Source of the DNA: Gaiellasilicea sp963850995
GTDB taxonomy: Bacteria > Actinomycetota > Thermoleophilia > Gaiellales > Gaiellaceae
DNA length: 64,000 bases
Direction of reading: 5' to 3'
NCBI GenBank assembly: GCA_963850995.1
Contig: CAWKNQ010000004.1
Location: forward strand, 124,001-188,000
Made by a program: the position numbers and the translations under genes. The notes below the pieces were generated by a model. It worked only from the letters and a program-made list of their open reading frames with translations. It searched no databases and was not told the origin of the DNA. This document shows positions 16,109-24,741 of the stretch, piece after piece. Every line of letters begins with the position of its first letter. The first letter of the stretch is position 1.

Positions 16109-17491
16109 CTAGGCGGGCGGGATGTTCTGGTTGATCCGGAAGACGTTCGCCGGGTCGTACTTCTGCTTCAGCGTCTGCAGCCGCTCGAACTTCTCCGGCC
16201 CGTACGACTGACGGATCCGGTCGGCGCCCTCGTCACCGAGGAAGTTCACGTAGACCCCCTCGTGCCACGGCTCGAGCGCCGACCAGAAGCTGCGCACCCA
16301 CTCACGCTCTCGCTCGAAGCCTTCGCTCGCCTCAGTGCAGGCGCCGATGTTGTACGTGAAGCCGGCCGTGCGGCCGTTGAAGGCCGACTCGTCGTCGGCC
16401 ACGCGGGCGACCGCGCCGCCCATCTGCCAGATCGGGAAGGCCGTCAGCGGCGACTCGATCTGGAGCGACCGCTCCATCGTGATGTCGATGATCTCGTCGG
16501 TCAGCTCCGCGACGTCGCAGCTCTTGAAGTAGTACCAGCGCCCCGGCACGAAGCTCGGGTCGAACATCGCCTGGTGGACGAGGTAGGGCTTCAGCGTGCA
16601 GACGTCCGCGACCGGTGAGCCGAACTCGCGCAGCGGCCTGATGAACGTCTCGCCTTGCTCCGGGTCACCGACCCAGCAGCAGACGACCATCACGACCGGC
16701 TTCCCGTGCAGCTCCGCGGGCACGAACGGAAGCGGCGGCGCCTTGCGGTGGATCACGATCGTCATCAGCTCATCCGGCGCGTCGGCCACCCAGTCGCGGT
16801 AGAAGCGCAGGACCTCGCCTGATTTCTCCATCGGCCAGAAGATCGGGCCCGCCAGCACCTGCGTGCCGAGCGGCACGCACCGGAACTCGAACTCCGTGAC
16901 GATCCCGAAGTTGCCGCCGCCGCCGCGCACGCCCCAGAAGAGATCCGCGTTCTCGTCGGCGCTCGCCGTGACGAATTCGCCCTCGGCCGTGACGAGGTCG
17001 ACCGAGACAAGCTGGTCGATCGAGAGCCCGTGCTTGCGCATGATCCAGCCGATGCCGCCGCCGAGCGTGAGCCCGGCCACGCCGGTGTGCGTGACGATGC
17101 CCGACGGGACCGCGAGCCCGAACGCCTGCGTCTCCCGGTCGAGCTCGCCGAGCAAGACCCCCGCCTGCACCCGTGCGGTTCGCTTCTCCGGGTCGACGCG
17201 AACGCCCTTCATCGGTGAGAGGTCGATCAGGAGCGCGTCGTCGGCGACCGAGTAGCCCGGGAACGAGTGGCCGCCGCTCCGAACCGCGATGGGAAGCTCG
17301 CTCGCGCGCCCGTACTCGAGCGCGGCGATCACGTCGCTCACCCCGGCGCACCTCACGATCACCGCCGGCCGCCTGTCGAACGAGCCGTTCCAGATCTTGC
17401 GCTGGACGTCGTAGTCGTCGTCGCCGGGACTGACTACCTGCCCGCGAAACGCGGCCTCGTCGAGCTCGGTCTTGTCGACGGTCGTCGCCAT
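16109..17491 (-). CDS. FAD-linked oxidase, berberine-bridge-enzyme-like
   Basis: 460 aa, VAO/PCMH-type flavoprotein. The FAD domain has the covalent-flavin His in PIAVRSGGHSFPGYSV and the loop VAGLTLGGGIGWIMRKHGLS; GNFGIVTEFEF closes the FAD part. At the position where bicovalent members have Cys the text is PSGIVTHTGVAG, so only single His attachment is expected. The C-terminal BBE segment YDPANVFRINQNI is clear. Enzymes of this type oxidise sugars or alkaloid-like alcohols with oxygen. No signal peptide. It is upstream of, and divergent from, the cyclase gene. Confidence 0.88.
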   Translation of the reverse strand: MATTVDKTELDEAAFRGQVVSPGDDDYDVQRKIWNGSFDRRPAVIVRCAGVSDVIAALEYGRASELPIAVRSGGHSFPGYSVADDALLIDLSPMKGVRVDPEKRTARVQAGVLLGELDRETQAFGLAVPSGIVTHTGVAGLTLGGGIGWIMRKHGLSIDQLVSVDLVTAEGEFVTASADENADLFWGVRGGGGNFGIVTEFEFRCVPLGTQVLAGPIFWPMEKSGEVLRFYRDWVADAPDELMTIVIHRKAPPLPFVPAELHGKPVVMVVCCWVGDPEQGETFIRPLREFGSPVADVCTLKPYLVHQAMFDPSFVPGRWYYFKSCDVAELTDEIIDITMERSLQIESPLTAFPIWQMGGAVARVADDESAFNGRTAGFTYNIGACTEASEGFEREREWVRSFWSALEPWHEGVYVNFLGDEGADRIRQSYGPEKFERLQTLKQKYDPANVFRINQNIPPA

Positions 17492-17587
17492 CGGATCAGT
17501 GTCGCACCGAACGCGGGACGAGCCAAGTCAGATTGCGCCGGCGCCGGCCGAGGGAAGATCCGGAGCCGCTCGCGCGTCCGGATTCAC

Positions 17588-18826
17588 ATGGATGTAGATA
17601 CGGGGCAGACGGCCCCGGCCGGTGACGACGGCCAGACGGCCGTCATGACGTTTCTCATAGCCGATGTTCGCGGCTACTCCCGTTACACGGACGAGTACGG
17701 GGACGAGGCGGCGGCACGGCTTGCGAACACGTTCGTCACCCTCGTCGAAGAGGGTGTGGTGGCTCACGGCGGCACGCTGATCGAAGTACGAGGGGACGAA
17801 GGGCTCGCCGTGTTCACATCCGCCCGCCAGGCGATCCGGGCAGCCGTCGACCTCCAGGCGCGGTTCGCCGAGGAGACCGACGCGGAGTCGGATCTGCCGC
17901 TGAAAGTGGGCATCGGGATCGACTCGGGCGAGGCCGTCAAGCTCGAGGACGGCAGCTATCGCGGGGCGGCGCTCAACGTCGCTGCTCGCCTCTGCGGACG
18001 GGCCCACGGCGGTGACGTCGTGATCACGGAGGCGACCTCGAGGCTCGCCGGCCGCCTCGCCGGGCTGCAGTACAGCGATCGCGGCAGGGTGCACCTCAAG
18101 AACATCCCGGAGCCGATCCACATCCTCCAGGTCTACTCGGAGCTCGACGCGCCACCCGCACGTCGCTGGGTCTTGATGTTCTTCGGCAAGCCTGCTCGAA
18201 CGCTCGGCTGGAGGCTCGGGCTCGTCGTCATGTTGATCGCCGCCGTCACGGCGGCGGGCGTCGTCTATCTCACCGCCGGCGACGGCGCCGAGCCCAGCAA
18301 CGCCTCACCCCGGACGACGTCCACGGAGGCCGCCACGGGCGGATCGGAGCCCGAGGTAGCGCTCGCCCCGAACGCGGGGCTCGACGCGATCGTGCCCGCG
18401 GCGATCTGGCAGGACTGCAAGCTGCAGACCGTGCCCGAACGGAACGCGATCCAGACCGCAGTGTGCATCTCGCCGCAGGGACTGCCGGACCGCTGGGAGA
18501 TCTCCTCGTACCGGAGCGGCTCCGACCTGTTGTCGGCCTACCGGGCAGAGTTCCGCAGCTACGCGGACCACGCGCCCGACAGCGGTCGCTGCAACGCCTT
18601 CATCTGGGGCGGCGAGCTCCAGTGGCTCCACGGCCGGGGCAAGCCCGGCGGGCGTGCGCTCTGCTACTTCGACGGCGACGACGCGGTCATCGTCTGGACC
18701 CACGAGCGTCGCGGTCAGCTGACGCATCGCGACGTGCTCGTCACCGCCCGCGAAGGCGGGAGCGACCACGTCACTCTCACGCGCTGGTGGCGGCCGTGGC
18801 ACCACCTGATCGGCAAGGCCCAGTAG
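17588..18826 (+). CDS. Membrane-anchored class III adenylate/guanylate cyclase
   Basis: 412 aa from ATG 17588. The catalytic domain is N-terminal (about residues 18-195): metal-binding Asp in FLIADVRGYSRYTDEYGDEA and the second metal region IEVRGDEGLAVFTSARQAI, then GIGIDSGEAVKLEDG, RGAALNVAARLCGRAHGGDV and GRVHLKNIPEPIHILQVY. A single membrane helix follows at about 210-232. The remaining 180 residues are extracytoplasmic, with Thr/Ser-rich linker and a novel domain with several Cys (DCKLQTVPERNAIQTAVCIS). Placing the sensor C-terminal and outside is unusual. The end is 3 bp from the convergent M24 gene. Confidence 0.85.
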   Translation: MDVDTGQTAPAGDDGQTAVMTFLIADVRGYSRYTDEYGDEAAARLANTFVTLVEEGVVAHGGTLIEVRGDEGLAVFTSARQAIRAAVDLQARFAEETDAESDLPLKVGIGIDSGEAVKLEDGSYRGAALNVAARLCGRAHGGDVVITEATSRLAGRLAGLQYSDRGRVHLKNIPEPIHILQVYSELDAPPARRWVLMFFGKPARTLGWRLGLVVMLIAAVTAAGVVYLTAGDGAEPSNASPRTTSTEAATGGSEPEVALAPNAGLDAIVPAAIWQDCKLQTVPERNAIQTAVCISPQGLPDRWEISSYRSGSDLLSAYRAEFRSYADHAPDSGRCNAFIWGGELQWLHGRGKPGGRALCYFDGDDAVIVWTHERRGQLTHRDVLVTAREGGSDHVTLTRWWRPWHHLIGKAQ

Positions 18827-18828
18827 AC

Positions 18829-20022
18829 CTAGGCAGCGATCGTCAGGCTCTCGATGTCCCTCGGGTACTCGGTGAGGACGTCGATCCCGTCCGGAGTGAC
18901 GACCACGGTGTCGGAGTGCCGGAAGCCACCGACGTCGCTCGAGTAGAGGCCCGGTTCGATCGTGAACACCATGCCCGCCTCGATTCGCGTCTGGTCACCG
19001 ACGTCGAGAAACGGCGCTTCGTGGTTCCGCAGGCCGATGGCATGCCCCGTGTGCTGCTTCCAGTACGGCAGCAGCTCGTTCGCCTCGAAGTAGCCGAGCA
19101 CCGCCTTGTCCACCTCGGCGCAGGTCGTGCCGGGGCGCAGCGCGCCGAGCGCGACGTCTTGCGCGGCAACCATGTGGTCGAAGAGACGGCGCATCTCGTC
19201 CGTCGGCGTACCGATGATCAGCGCCCGTTCGAGCTCGGCGTTGTACCCCCAGATCGGAGCGCTGGTCTCCGTCACGAGCACGTCCCCCGCCTTGAACTCG
19301 ATGTTGTGGGCGACCGCGTGCGCCCACGCGCTCTTCAGCCCGATCTGGCCGCGGTAGCCCGCCGACACCCCGTCGGACGACGCCTGCTGGCCTCCGTACG
19401 AGGTGCCGAGCGCTTCGAGCATCGCGAGTGTGGCTTCATGGCCGGCCCGGAGGCTGGCCTCGGCCTCGGTCGCGCCGGGTCGTGAGTACTCCTGCAGGAG
19501 CCGATGGGCATGAGCGCACCACCTCGCGCTCTCCCGAATCAAAGCAACCTCGGCTTCGCTCTTGCGGACCATCATGCTCTCGACGAACGGCGCGAGCGGC
19601 GTGACCGCGGACTCGGTCACCTCGCTCAGCGACGGGCCTTCGTAGCCGAGAATGCCCGGATAGCCGTCGTGGTCGGCGCCGATCGACGCGGTGATCCCCA
19701 TGTCCCCCAACACTCCCGCCAGAATCCGCATCGGATGCTCGATGCCCGGATACTCCGGGTAGGACTCGATCCGGTCGAACTCGGTCTCCGCTCGAACCCG
19801 TTCGACCTCGAACTCGGGCACGAAGACGGCCAGGTCGCCCGCGGCGCTCGCGATCACCGCAACCGGGCGTTCCGTCGCCAGGAACGGAAAGCTCGTGAAG
19901 TACTGGATGTAGCTCTCGTCGAAGAGCACGCAGCCCGTCAGCTTCTCGCTGCGGACGTGCTCAAGGAGTGTCACGCGCCGCGCCCGCAGCTCTTCGGTTG
20001 GAATGCCGGTGGCCGACCGCAT
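18829..20022 (-). CDS. M24-family (pita-bread fold) hydrolase, Xaa-Pro peptidase-like
   Basis: 397 aa with the creatinase N-terminal domain and the M24 C-terminal domain. Comparing with aminopeptidase P, the usual two Asp ligands correspond to Glu here (VLVTETSAPIWGYNAELERA). The His is present in KQHTGHAIGLRNHEAPFLD, one Glu is present in VFTIEPGLYSSDVGG, and the last Glu is replaced (FRHSDTVVVT instead of R-x-E-D). So the metal site is altered or lost and the substrate may not be an X-Pro peptide; creatinase and DddP-like enzymes are related examples with changed chemistry. No signal peptide. Confidence 0.8.
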   Translation of the reverse strand: MRSATGIPTEELRARRVTLLEHVRSEKLTGCVLFDESYIQYFTSFPFLATERPVAVIASAAGDLAVFVPEFEVERVRAETEFDRIESYPEYPGIEHPMRILAGVLGDMGITASIGADHDGYPGILGYEGPSLSEVTESAVTPLAPFVESMMVRKSEAEVALIRESARWCAHAHRLLQEYSRPGATEAEASLRAGHEATLAMLEALGTSYGGQQASSDGVSAGYRGQIGLKSAWAHAVAHNIEFKAGDVLVTETSAPIWGYNAELERALIIGTPTDEMRRLFDHMVAAQDVALGALRPGTTCAEVDKAVLGYFEANELLPYWKQHTGHAIGLRNHEAPFLDVGDQTRIEAGMVFTIEPGLYSSDVGGFRHSDTVVVTPDGIDVLTEYPRDIESLTIAA

Positions 20023-20103
20023 GACGGCAGCCTCTCACGTGACGCGGGCGTTGCGCTCAGGAATCGCCTCGCTCGCGGCTTCGTTGGCTAGTTCAACGCG
20101 ACC

Positions 20104-21411
20104 ATGACAACACCCGCATCCGTCCAACGCATCTACCTGGGCCTGCTGCTGGGGAACACGCTGGCGGCGTCGCTGATCTGGGGGATCAACACGATCTTCC
20201 TGCTCGACGCGGGGCTCTCGAACCTGGAGGCCTTCACGGCGAACGCGTTCTTCACCGCCGGCATGGTCATCTTCGAGGTGCCGACGGGGATCGTCGCCGA
20301 CACGATCGGGCGCCGGGCCTCCTACCTGCTCGGAACGGTGACGCTCGCCGTGACGACGCTGCTGTACGTGCTGCTCTGGCAGCTCGAGGCGCAGTTCTGG
20401 GCCTGGGCGATCGTCTCGATGCTGCTCGGTCTGGGGTTCACGTTCTTCTCAGGGGCGGTCGAGGCGTGGCTCGTCGACGCGCTCACAGCGACGGGCTTCG
20501 AGGGGAGCCTCGAGTCGGTCTTCGGCAAGGGCCAGATCGTCATGGGTGTCGCGATGCTGTCGGGCTCCGTTGCCGGCGGCTACATCGCCCAGGCGACGAG
20601 CTTGGGCGTTCCGTTCGTCCTGCGCGCGATCATCCTCGTGCTGATGTTCGCGCTTGCGTATGCCGTCATGAAGGACGTCGGCTTCACCCCGACTCGGCAC
20701 GAGGGGCTCGCCCAGGACGTGCGAAGGATCTCGAGCGCGTCGATCGAGTACGGCTGGAGGGTGCCGGCTGTGAAGTGGATGATGCTGGCGTCGCCGTTCA
20801 CGGCCGGGGTCGGCATCTACGCGTTCTACGCGCTGCAGCCGTATCTGCTGGAGCTCTACGGGGACCCGGAGGCGTACGGCATCGCCGGCCTCGTCGCCGC
20901 GATCGTTGCGGGCGCGCAGATCGTCGGCGGTATCGCGGCGCCGTGGATCAGACGACAGTTCGCGCGGCGCACGTCGGCGTTGCTGGCCGCGACGGCGGCG
21001 AGCGCGGCGACGCTTGCGTTGATCGGCGTGTTCGAGAACTTCTACGCGGTGATCGGCCTGATCGTCGTGTGGGGGCTCTTGTTCGCGGCGTCGATGCCGA
21101 TCCGGCAGGCCTACCTGAACGGCCTGATCCCGTCGCAGCAACGCGCGACGATCCTCTCCTTCGACTCGATGCTCGGCTCGACCGGCGGCGTCGTCGTCCA
21201 GCCGGTGCTGGGCCGTTCGGCCGACGTGTGGGGCTATCCGGGCTCGTATCTGCTCGGGGCAGCGATCTCGGCGCTCGCGCTCCCGTTCGTCTGGTTGTCG
21301 CGAGGGCAGAACGCGCCCGCAGACACCGCGATCGGAACCACGGCTCCACCCGAGACGGGGGAGGACGTCGACGAGCGTGCGCCGGCTCCCGAGCCGGTTC
21401 GCGAGCCCTGA
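20104..21411 (+). CDS. MFS transporter
   Basis: 435-aa carrier with about 12 membrane segments. The loop-2 motif is EVPTGIVADTIGRRASYLLG, typical of MFS. There is a short cytoplasmic central loop (FTPTRHEGLAQDVRRISSAS) and a charged C-terminal tail rich in Pro, Glu and Thr. Substrate unknown. It stands alone on the plus strand and converges with korB, their stops 8 bp apart. Confidence 0.85.
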   Translation: MTTPASVQRIYLGLLLGNTLAASLIWGINTIFLLDAGLSNLEAFTANAFFTAGMVIFEVPTGIVADTIGRRASYLLGTVTLAVTTLLYVLLWQLEAQFWAWAIVSMLLGLGFTFFSGAVEAWLVDALTATGFEGSLESVFGKGQIVMGVAMLSGSVAGGYIAQATSLGVPFVLRAIILVLMFALAYAVMKDVGFTPTRHEGLAQDVRRISSASIEYGWRVPAVKWMMLASPFTAGVGIYAFYALQPYLLELYGDPEAYGIAGLVAAIVAGAQIVGGIAAPWIRRQFARRTSALLAATAASAATLALIGVFENFYAVIGLIVVWGLLFAASMPIRQAYLNGLIPSQQRATILSFDSMLGSTGGVVVQPVLGRSADVWGYPGSYLLGAAISALALPFVWLSRGQNAPADTAIGTTAPPETGEDVDERAPAPEPVREP

Positions 21412-21416
21412 GCCTC

Positions 21417-22412
21417 CTAGATCGTCCAGGTGTCGCCGGCGCCGAGCAGCGACGCGAGCTCGCCCTTGCCCTTCTCCCTCGCCGTCGCGATCTGCTCGGC
21501 CATCAGCTCGTCGTAGACCGGGCGCTCGACGGCGCGGAAGACGCCCATCGGCGTCGCGCCGATCGCCTCCTGCGTCATCCGGGAGAGGGCAAACGCGTGC
21601 GCCGGCTCGTGCGCCTGCGCGTCGTGCACGAGGAGGCCGTCGTCGGTCGCAGCCACGACCTCGGGCGATCCGTCCGGCCGCAGCCGCACGCCCTTGTCTC
21701 CCCACGTGATCGGCTCGCCGTGCCGGAGGTAAAGCCGGTTCTCCTTCTGCTCCCGCACGAAGTCGAACGCGTTGTCGTTGTAGATGTTGCAGTTCTGGTA
21801 GATCTCGACGAAGGCGCTCCCCTTGTGGTGCGCGGCTGCCCGGAGCACCTCGGTCAGCTCCTTCTTGTCGGTGTCGATCGCGCGCGCGACGAAGGTCGCC
21901 TCGGCGCCGATCGCGATCGACAACGGGTTGAAGGGATGGTCGAGCGAGCCCATCGGAGTCGACTTCGTCACCTTGCCGAGCTCCGAGGTCGGCGAGTACT
22001 GCCCCTTCGTCAGCCCGTAGATGCGGTTGTTGAAGAGGAGGAGCTTGAAGTTGACGTTGCGCCGCAACGCGTGGATCAGGTGGTTGCCGCCGATCGACAA
22101 GGCGTCGCCGTCACCGGTCACGACCCAGACGGAGAGGTCGGGGCGGGACACGCTCAACCCAGTCGCGATCGCCGGAGCGCGCCCGTGGATCGAATGGATG
22201 CCGTAGGTGTGCATGTAGTAGGGGAAGCGGGCTGCGCAGCCGATCCCGGAGACGAAGACGATCCGCTCGCGCGTGAGCCCGAGCTCGGGCATGAACGACT
22301 GGACGGCGTTCAGGATCGCGTAGTCGCCGCAGCCCGGGCACCAACGCACCTCCTGGTCCGACTTGAAGTCCTTCGCCGTCAGCTGGACGAGGTTCCCGTT
22401 GCCTTCGCTCAT
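21417..22412 (-). CDS. korB: 2-oxoacid:ferredoxin oxidoreductase, beta subunit
   Basis: 331 aa TPP-binding subunit of the KorAB type that couples oxidative decarboxylation of 2-oxoglutarate (or another 2-oxoacid) to ferredoxin reduction. The N-terminal WCPGCGDYAILNAVQ carries the conserved Cys pair, and VVTGDGDALSIGGNHLIHAL with NNRIYGLTKGQYSPTSELG is the TPP/Mg binding region. The C-terminal extension (HAFALSRMTQEAIGATPMGV) is usual for KorB. The ATG overlaps the stop of the 76-aa gene, which itself overlaps korA: a tightly coupled trio. Confidence 0.93.
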   Translation of the reverse strand: MSEGNGNLVQLTAKDFKSDQEVRWCPGCGDYAILNAVQSFMPELGLTRERIVFVSGIGCAARFPYYMHTYGIHSIHGRAPAIATGLSVSRPDLSVWVVTGDGDALSIGGNHLIHALRRNVNFKLLLFNNRIYGLTKGQYSPTSELGKVTKSTPMGSLDHPFNPLSIAIGAEATFVARAIDTDKKELTEVLRAAAHHKGSAFVEIYQNCNIYNDNAFDFVREQKENRLYLRHGEPITWGDKGVRLRPDGSPEVVAATDDGLLVHDAQAHEPAHAFALSRMTQEAIGATPMGVFRAVERPVYDELMAEQIATAREKGKGELASLLGAGDTWTI

Positions 22413-22639
22413 CGCCGTCTCTCGTTTCCTCGCTTGAAGTTGCCCGTCGCGCGCGCCATCAACAGCTGCAGCTCCTGCTCGTCCGCCTCGGGCGCGGCGG
22501 CGAGGAAGTTCTCCGCGAGCTTCCCCGACAGTGTCGTCGCCGGGCGGTTCTGCCAGAAGATCGCCACCGTGCCGTCCTTCCGCGCGCGGTACGAGAACGG
22601 GCGCTCCTTCAGCATTCCTCGGCGGTCGACCTTCCTCAC
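22409..22639 (-). CDS. 76-aa protein encoded between korA and korB
   Basis: GTG 22639 overlaps the korA stop (GTGA) and the stop overlaps the korB ATG (ATGA). The protein begins MRKVDRRGMLKERPFSYRA and continues RKDGTVAIFWQNRPATTLSG, ending LLMARATGNFKRGNERRR. It looks like one compact alpha/beta domain. The last part, QLLMARATGNFKRGNE, looks like a conserved motif. Perfect coupling on both sides suggests a dedicated role with KorAB, for example in assembly, electron transfer or stability, but it has no Cys pair for an iron-sulfur cluster. Function not known to me. Confidence 0.8.
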   Translation of the reverse strand: MRKVDRRGMLKERPFSYRARKDGTVAIFWQNRPATTLSGKLAENFLAAAPEADEQELQLLMARATGNFKRGNERRR

Positions 22640-24474
22640 GACTCCACCAGCGCCGTGATCGCCTCCTGCAGCTCCGAGGCCTTGAACGGCAGCCCGCGCA
22701 CGCGGTTGTAGCCGACGGCGTCGACGAGGAACTCGGCCCGCACGAGCTTGAGCAACTGGCCGAGGTTCATCTCCGGAACGAGGATCTTGTCGTACCGGCG
22801 CAGCACCTCGCCGGTGTTGCGCGGGAACGGGTTCAGATAGTGGAGGTGGGCCTGTGCCACATTGCCGCCGTCCTGGCGCAGCCTGCGCACGGCCGCGCCG
22901 ATCGGACCGTAGGTCGAGCCCCAGCCGAGCACGAGCGTGTCGGCACCGTCGGGATCGTCGACCTCGAGCAGTGGGATGTCGTTCGCTATTCCTGCGACCT
23001 TCGCCGCGCGCAGGCGGGTCATCAGGTCGTGGTTCTCGGGGTCGTAGGAGACGTTGCCCGTGACGTCCGCCTTCTCGAGCCCACCGATCCGGTGCTCGAG
23101 CCCGGGCGTACCCGGGATCGCCCAGGGCCGCGCGAGCGTCACGGGGTCGCGCTGGTAGGGCTGGAAGTCGCCGCCGTCCGCGGTCGCGAACTCGGGCGAG
23201 ATGTCCGGCAGGTCGGCGACGTCGGGGATCAGCCAGGGCTCCGAGCCGTTGGCGAGGTAGGCATCGCTGAGCAGGTACACGGGCGTCCGGTACTTGAGCG
23301 CGATCCGCGCCGCCTCGATCGCGGCGTGGAAGCACTGCGAGGGGGTCGAGGCGGCGAGCACCGGCACGGGGCTCTCCGAGTTGCGCCCGAAGAGCACCAT
23401 CAAGAGGTCGGCCTGCTCGGGCTTCGTCGGCATCCCGGTCGAGGGCCCCGCGCGCTGGATGTCGAGGACGAGCAGCGGCAGCTCGAGCATGATCCCGAGC
23501 CCGATCGTCTCCTGCTTGAGCACGACGCCGGGCCCGGCCGACGTTGTGACGCCGAGCGAGCCGCCGAAGGCCGCGCCGAGCGCCGCGCCGGCGGCCGCGA
23601 TCTCGTCCTCGGCCTGGAAGGTGCGGACGCCGAACGCCTTGTGGCGCGCCAGCTCCTCGAGGATCGAGCTCGCCGGCGTGATCGGGTACGCGCCGAGGAA
23701 GAGGTCGAGCCCGGAGAGCTGCGAGGCGGCGATCAGCCCGTAGGCGAGCGCGGCGTTGCCGGTGATCTGCCGGTAGGTGCCCGGCGCGAGCTTCGCCGGC
23801 GCCACCTCGTAGCTGACCGCGAAGTCCTCCGAGGTCTCGCCGTAGGCGTAGCCCGCCTTGAACGCAGTCGCGTTCGCCTGCGCGATCTCGGGCCGCTTCG
23901 CGAACTTCCGCTCGACGAACTCGAGCGTCCCATCGGTCGGCCGGTTGTAGAGCCAGCTCATCAGCCCGAGCGCGAAGAAGTTCTTCGAGCGCTCCGCTTC
24001 GCGGGACGTGATCCCCTCGATGCCCTTCAGGGCGCCCACGGTCATCGACGTGAGCCCGACCTCGTGGACGTGGAAGTCGTCGAGCGAGCCGTCCTCGAGC
24101 GGGTTGGCGGCGTAGCCGGCCTTCTGGAGGTTGCGCTCCTTGAACGTGTCGGTGTCGACGATCAGCGTGCCGCCCTTCGGCAGGTCGCCGACATTCGTCT
24201 TCAGCGCCGCCGGGTTCATCGCCACGAGGACGTTCGGCGCGTCACCGGGGGTGAGGATGTCGTGGTCGGCGAAGTGGAGCTGGAAACCCGAGACACCCGG
24301 GAGCGAGCCGGCGGGCGCGCGGATCTCGGCCGGGAAGTCCGGGAGGGTCGCGAGGTCGTTCCCGAGGATGGCGGTCTCGCTCGTGAAGCGGTCTCCCGTC
24401 AGCTGCATCCCGTCACCCGAGTCGCCCGCGAAGCGGATGATCACGCGGTCGAGCTGCTCGACGGCCTTGGCCAC
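22636..24474 (-). CDS. korA: 2-oxoacid:ferredoxin oxidoreductase, fused gamma-alpha subunit
   Basis: 612 aa. The N-terminal gamma domain (about 1-190) begins RVIIRFAGDSGDGMQLTGDR; the alpha (pyrimidine-binding) domain follows with GNAALAYGLIAASQLSGLDL, YPITPASSILEELARHKAF, EDEIAAAGAALGAAFGGSLG and TTSAGPGVVLKQETIGLG. A C-terminal transketolase-C-like region has LGWGSTYGPIGAAVRRLRQD. This is the Kor/For-type fusion in many aerobic actinobacteria, where KorAB replaces or complements 2-oxoglutarate dehydrogenase. It is the first gene of the trio with the 76-aa protein and korB. Confidence 0.94.
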   Translation of the reverse strand: MAKAVEQLDRVIIRFAGDSGDGMQLTGDRFTSETAILGNDLATLPDFPAEIRAPAGSLPGVSGFQLHFADHDILTPGDAPNVLVAMNPAALKTNVGDLPKGGTLIVDTDTFKERNLQKAGYAANPLEDGSLDDFHVHEVGLTSMTVGALKGIEGITSREAERSKNFFALGLMSWLYNRPTDGTLEFVERKFAKRPEIAQANATAFKAGYAYGETSEDFAVSYEVAPAKLAPGTYRQITGNAALAYGLIAASQLSGLDLFLGAYPITPASSILEELARHKAFGVRTFQAEDEIAAAGAALGAAFGGSLGVTTSAGPGVVLKQETIGLGIMLELPLLVLDIQRAGPSTGMPTKPEQADLLMVLFGRNSESPVPVLAASTPSQCFHAAIEAARIALKYRTPVYLLSDAYLANGSEPWLIPDVADLPDISPEFATADGGDFQPYQRDPVTLARPWAIPGTPGLEHRIGGLEKADVTGNVSYDPENHDLMTRLRAAKVAGIANDIPLLEVDDPDGADTLVLGWGSTYGPIGAAVRRLRQDGGNVAQAHLHYLNPFPRNTGEVLRRYDKILVPEMNLGQLLKLVRAEFLVDAVGYNRVRGLPFKASELQEAITALVES

Positions 24475-24518
24475 GCCCTAGGTATAGCGGAAGGCCGTGA
24501 CTGTCGAAACGGGCGCTG

Positions 24519-24734
24519 TCAGCTGTCCTGCCGGCGGACGAGCGACAGTCCCCAGGCCGCTCCTGACGCGAACAGCTCGTCCGGATCGACCTCGTCCCGC
24601 CAGCCGATGAAGTGCTTCTCAGGATTGTCCGCGGTCGCGCCGAAGACGGCCAGCCGTTCCGTGGGTGCGTCCTCGACGCGGCGCTCGAGCTCCTCGAGCC
24701 GCCGCTCCGCCTCCTCGGCGGCCGGCCCTTCCAT
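24519..24734 (-). CDS. Small hypothetical protein, 71 aa
   Basis: Starts MEGPAAEEAERRLEELERRV (a predicted coiled-coil helix), then GATADNPEKHFIGWRDEVDP and a C-terminal FASGAAWGLSLVRRQDS. The composition and GC-rich third positions match real genes here. It is seven bases downstream of the VOC gene stop in the same direction, so likely co-transcribed. Not recognised. Confidence 0.6.
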   Translation of the reverse strand: MEGPAAEEAERRLEELERRVEDAPTERLAVFGATADNPEKHFIGWRDEVDPDELFASGAAWGLSLVRRQDS

Positions 24735-24741
24735 GTAGCCC

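Noticed and set aside
20466..22658. A 730-codon frame spanning the MFS and korB genes
   Set aside because: It crosses two convergent, well-supported genes in the wrong frame and has low-complexity composition.
22531..24738. A 735-codon frame antisense to korA
   Set aside because: Complement of the KorA coding frame; no family motif, and korA on the other strand is unambiguous.
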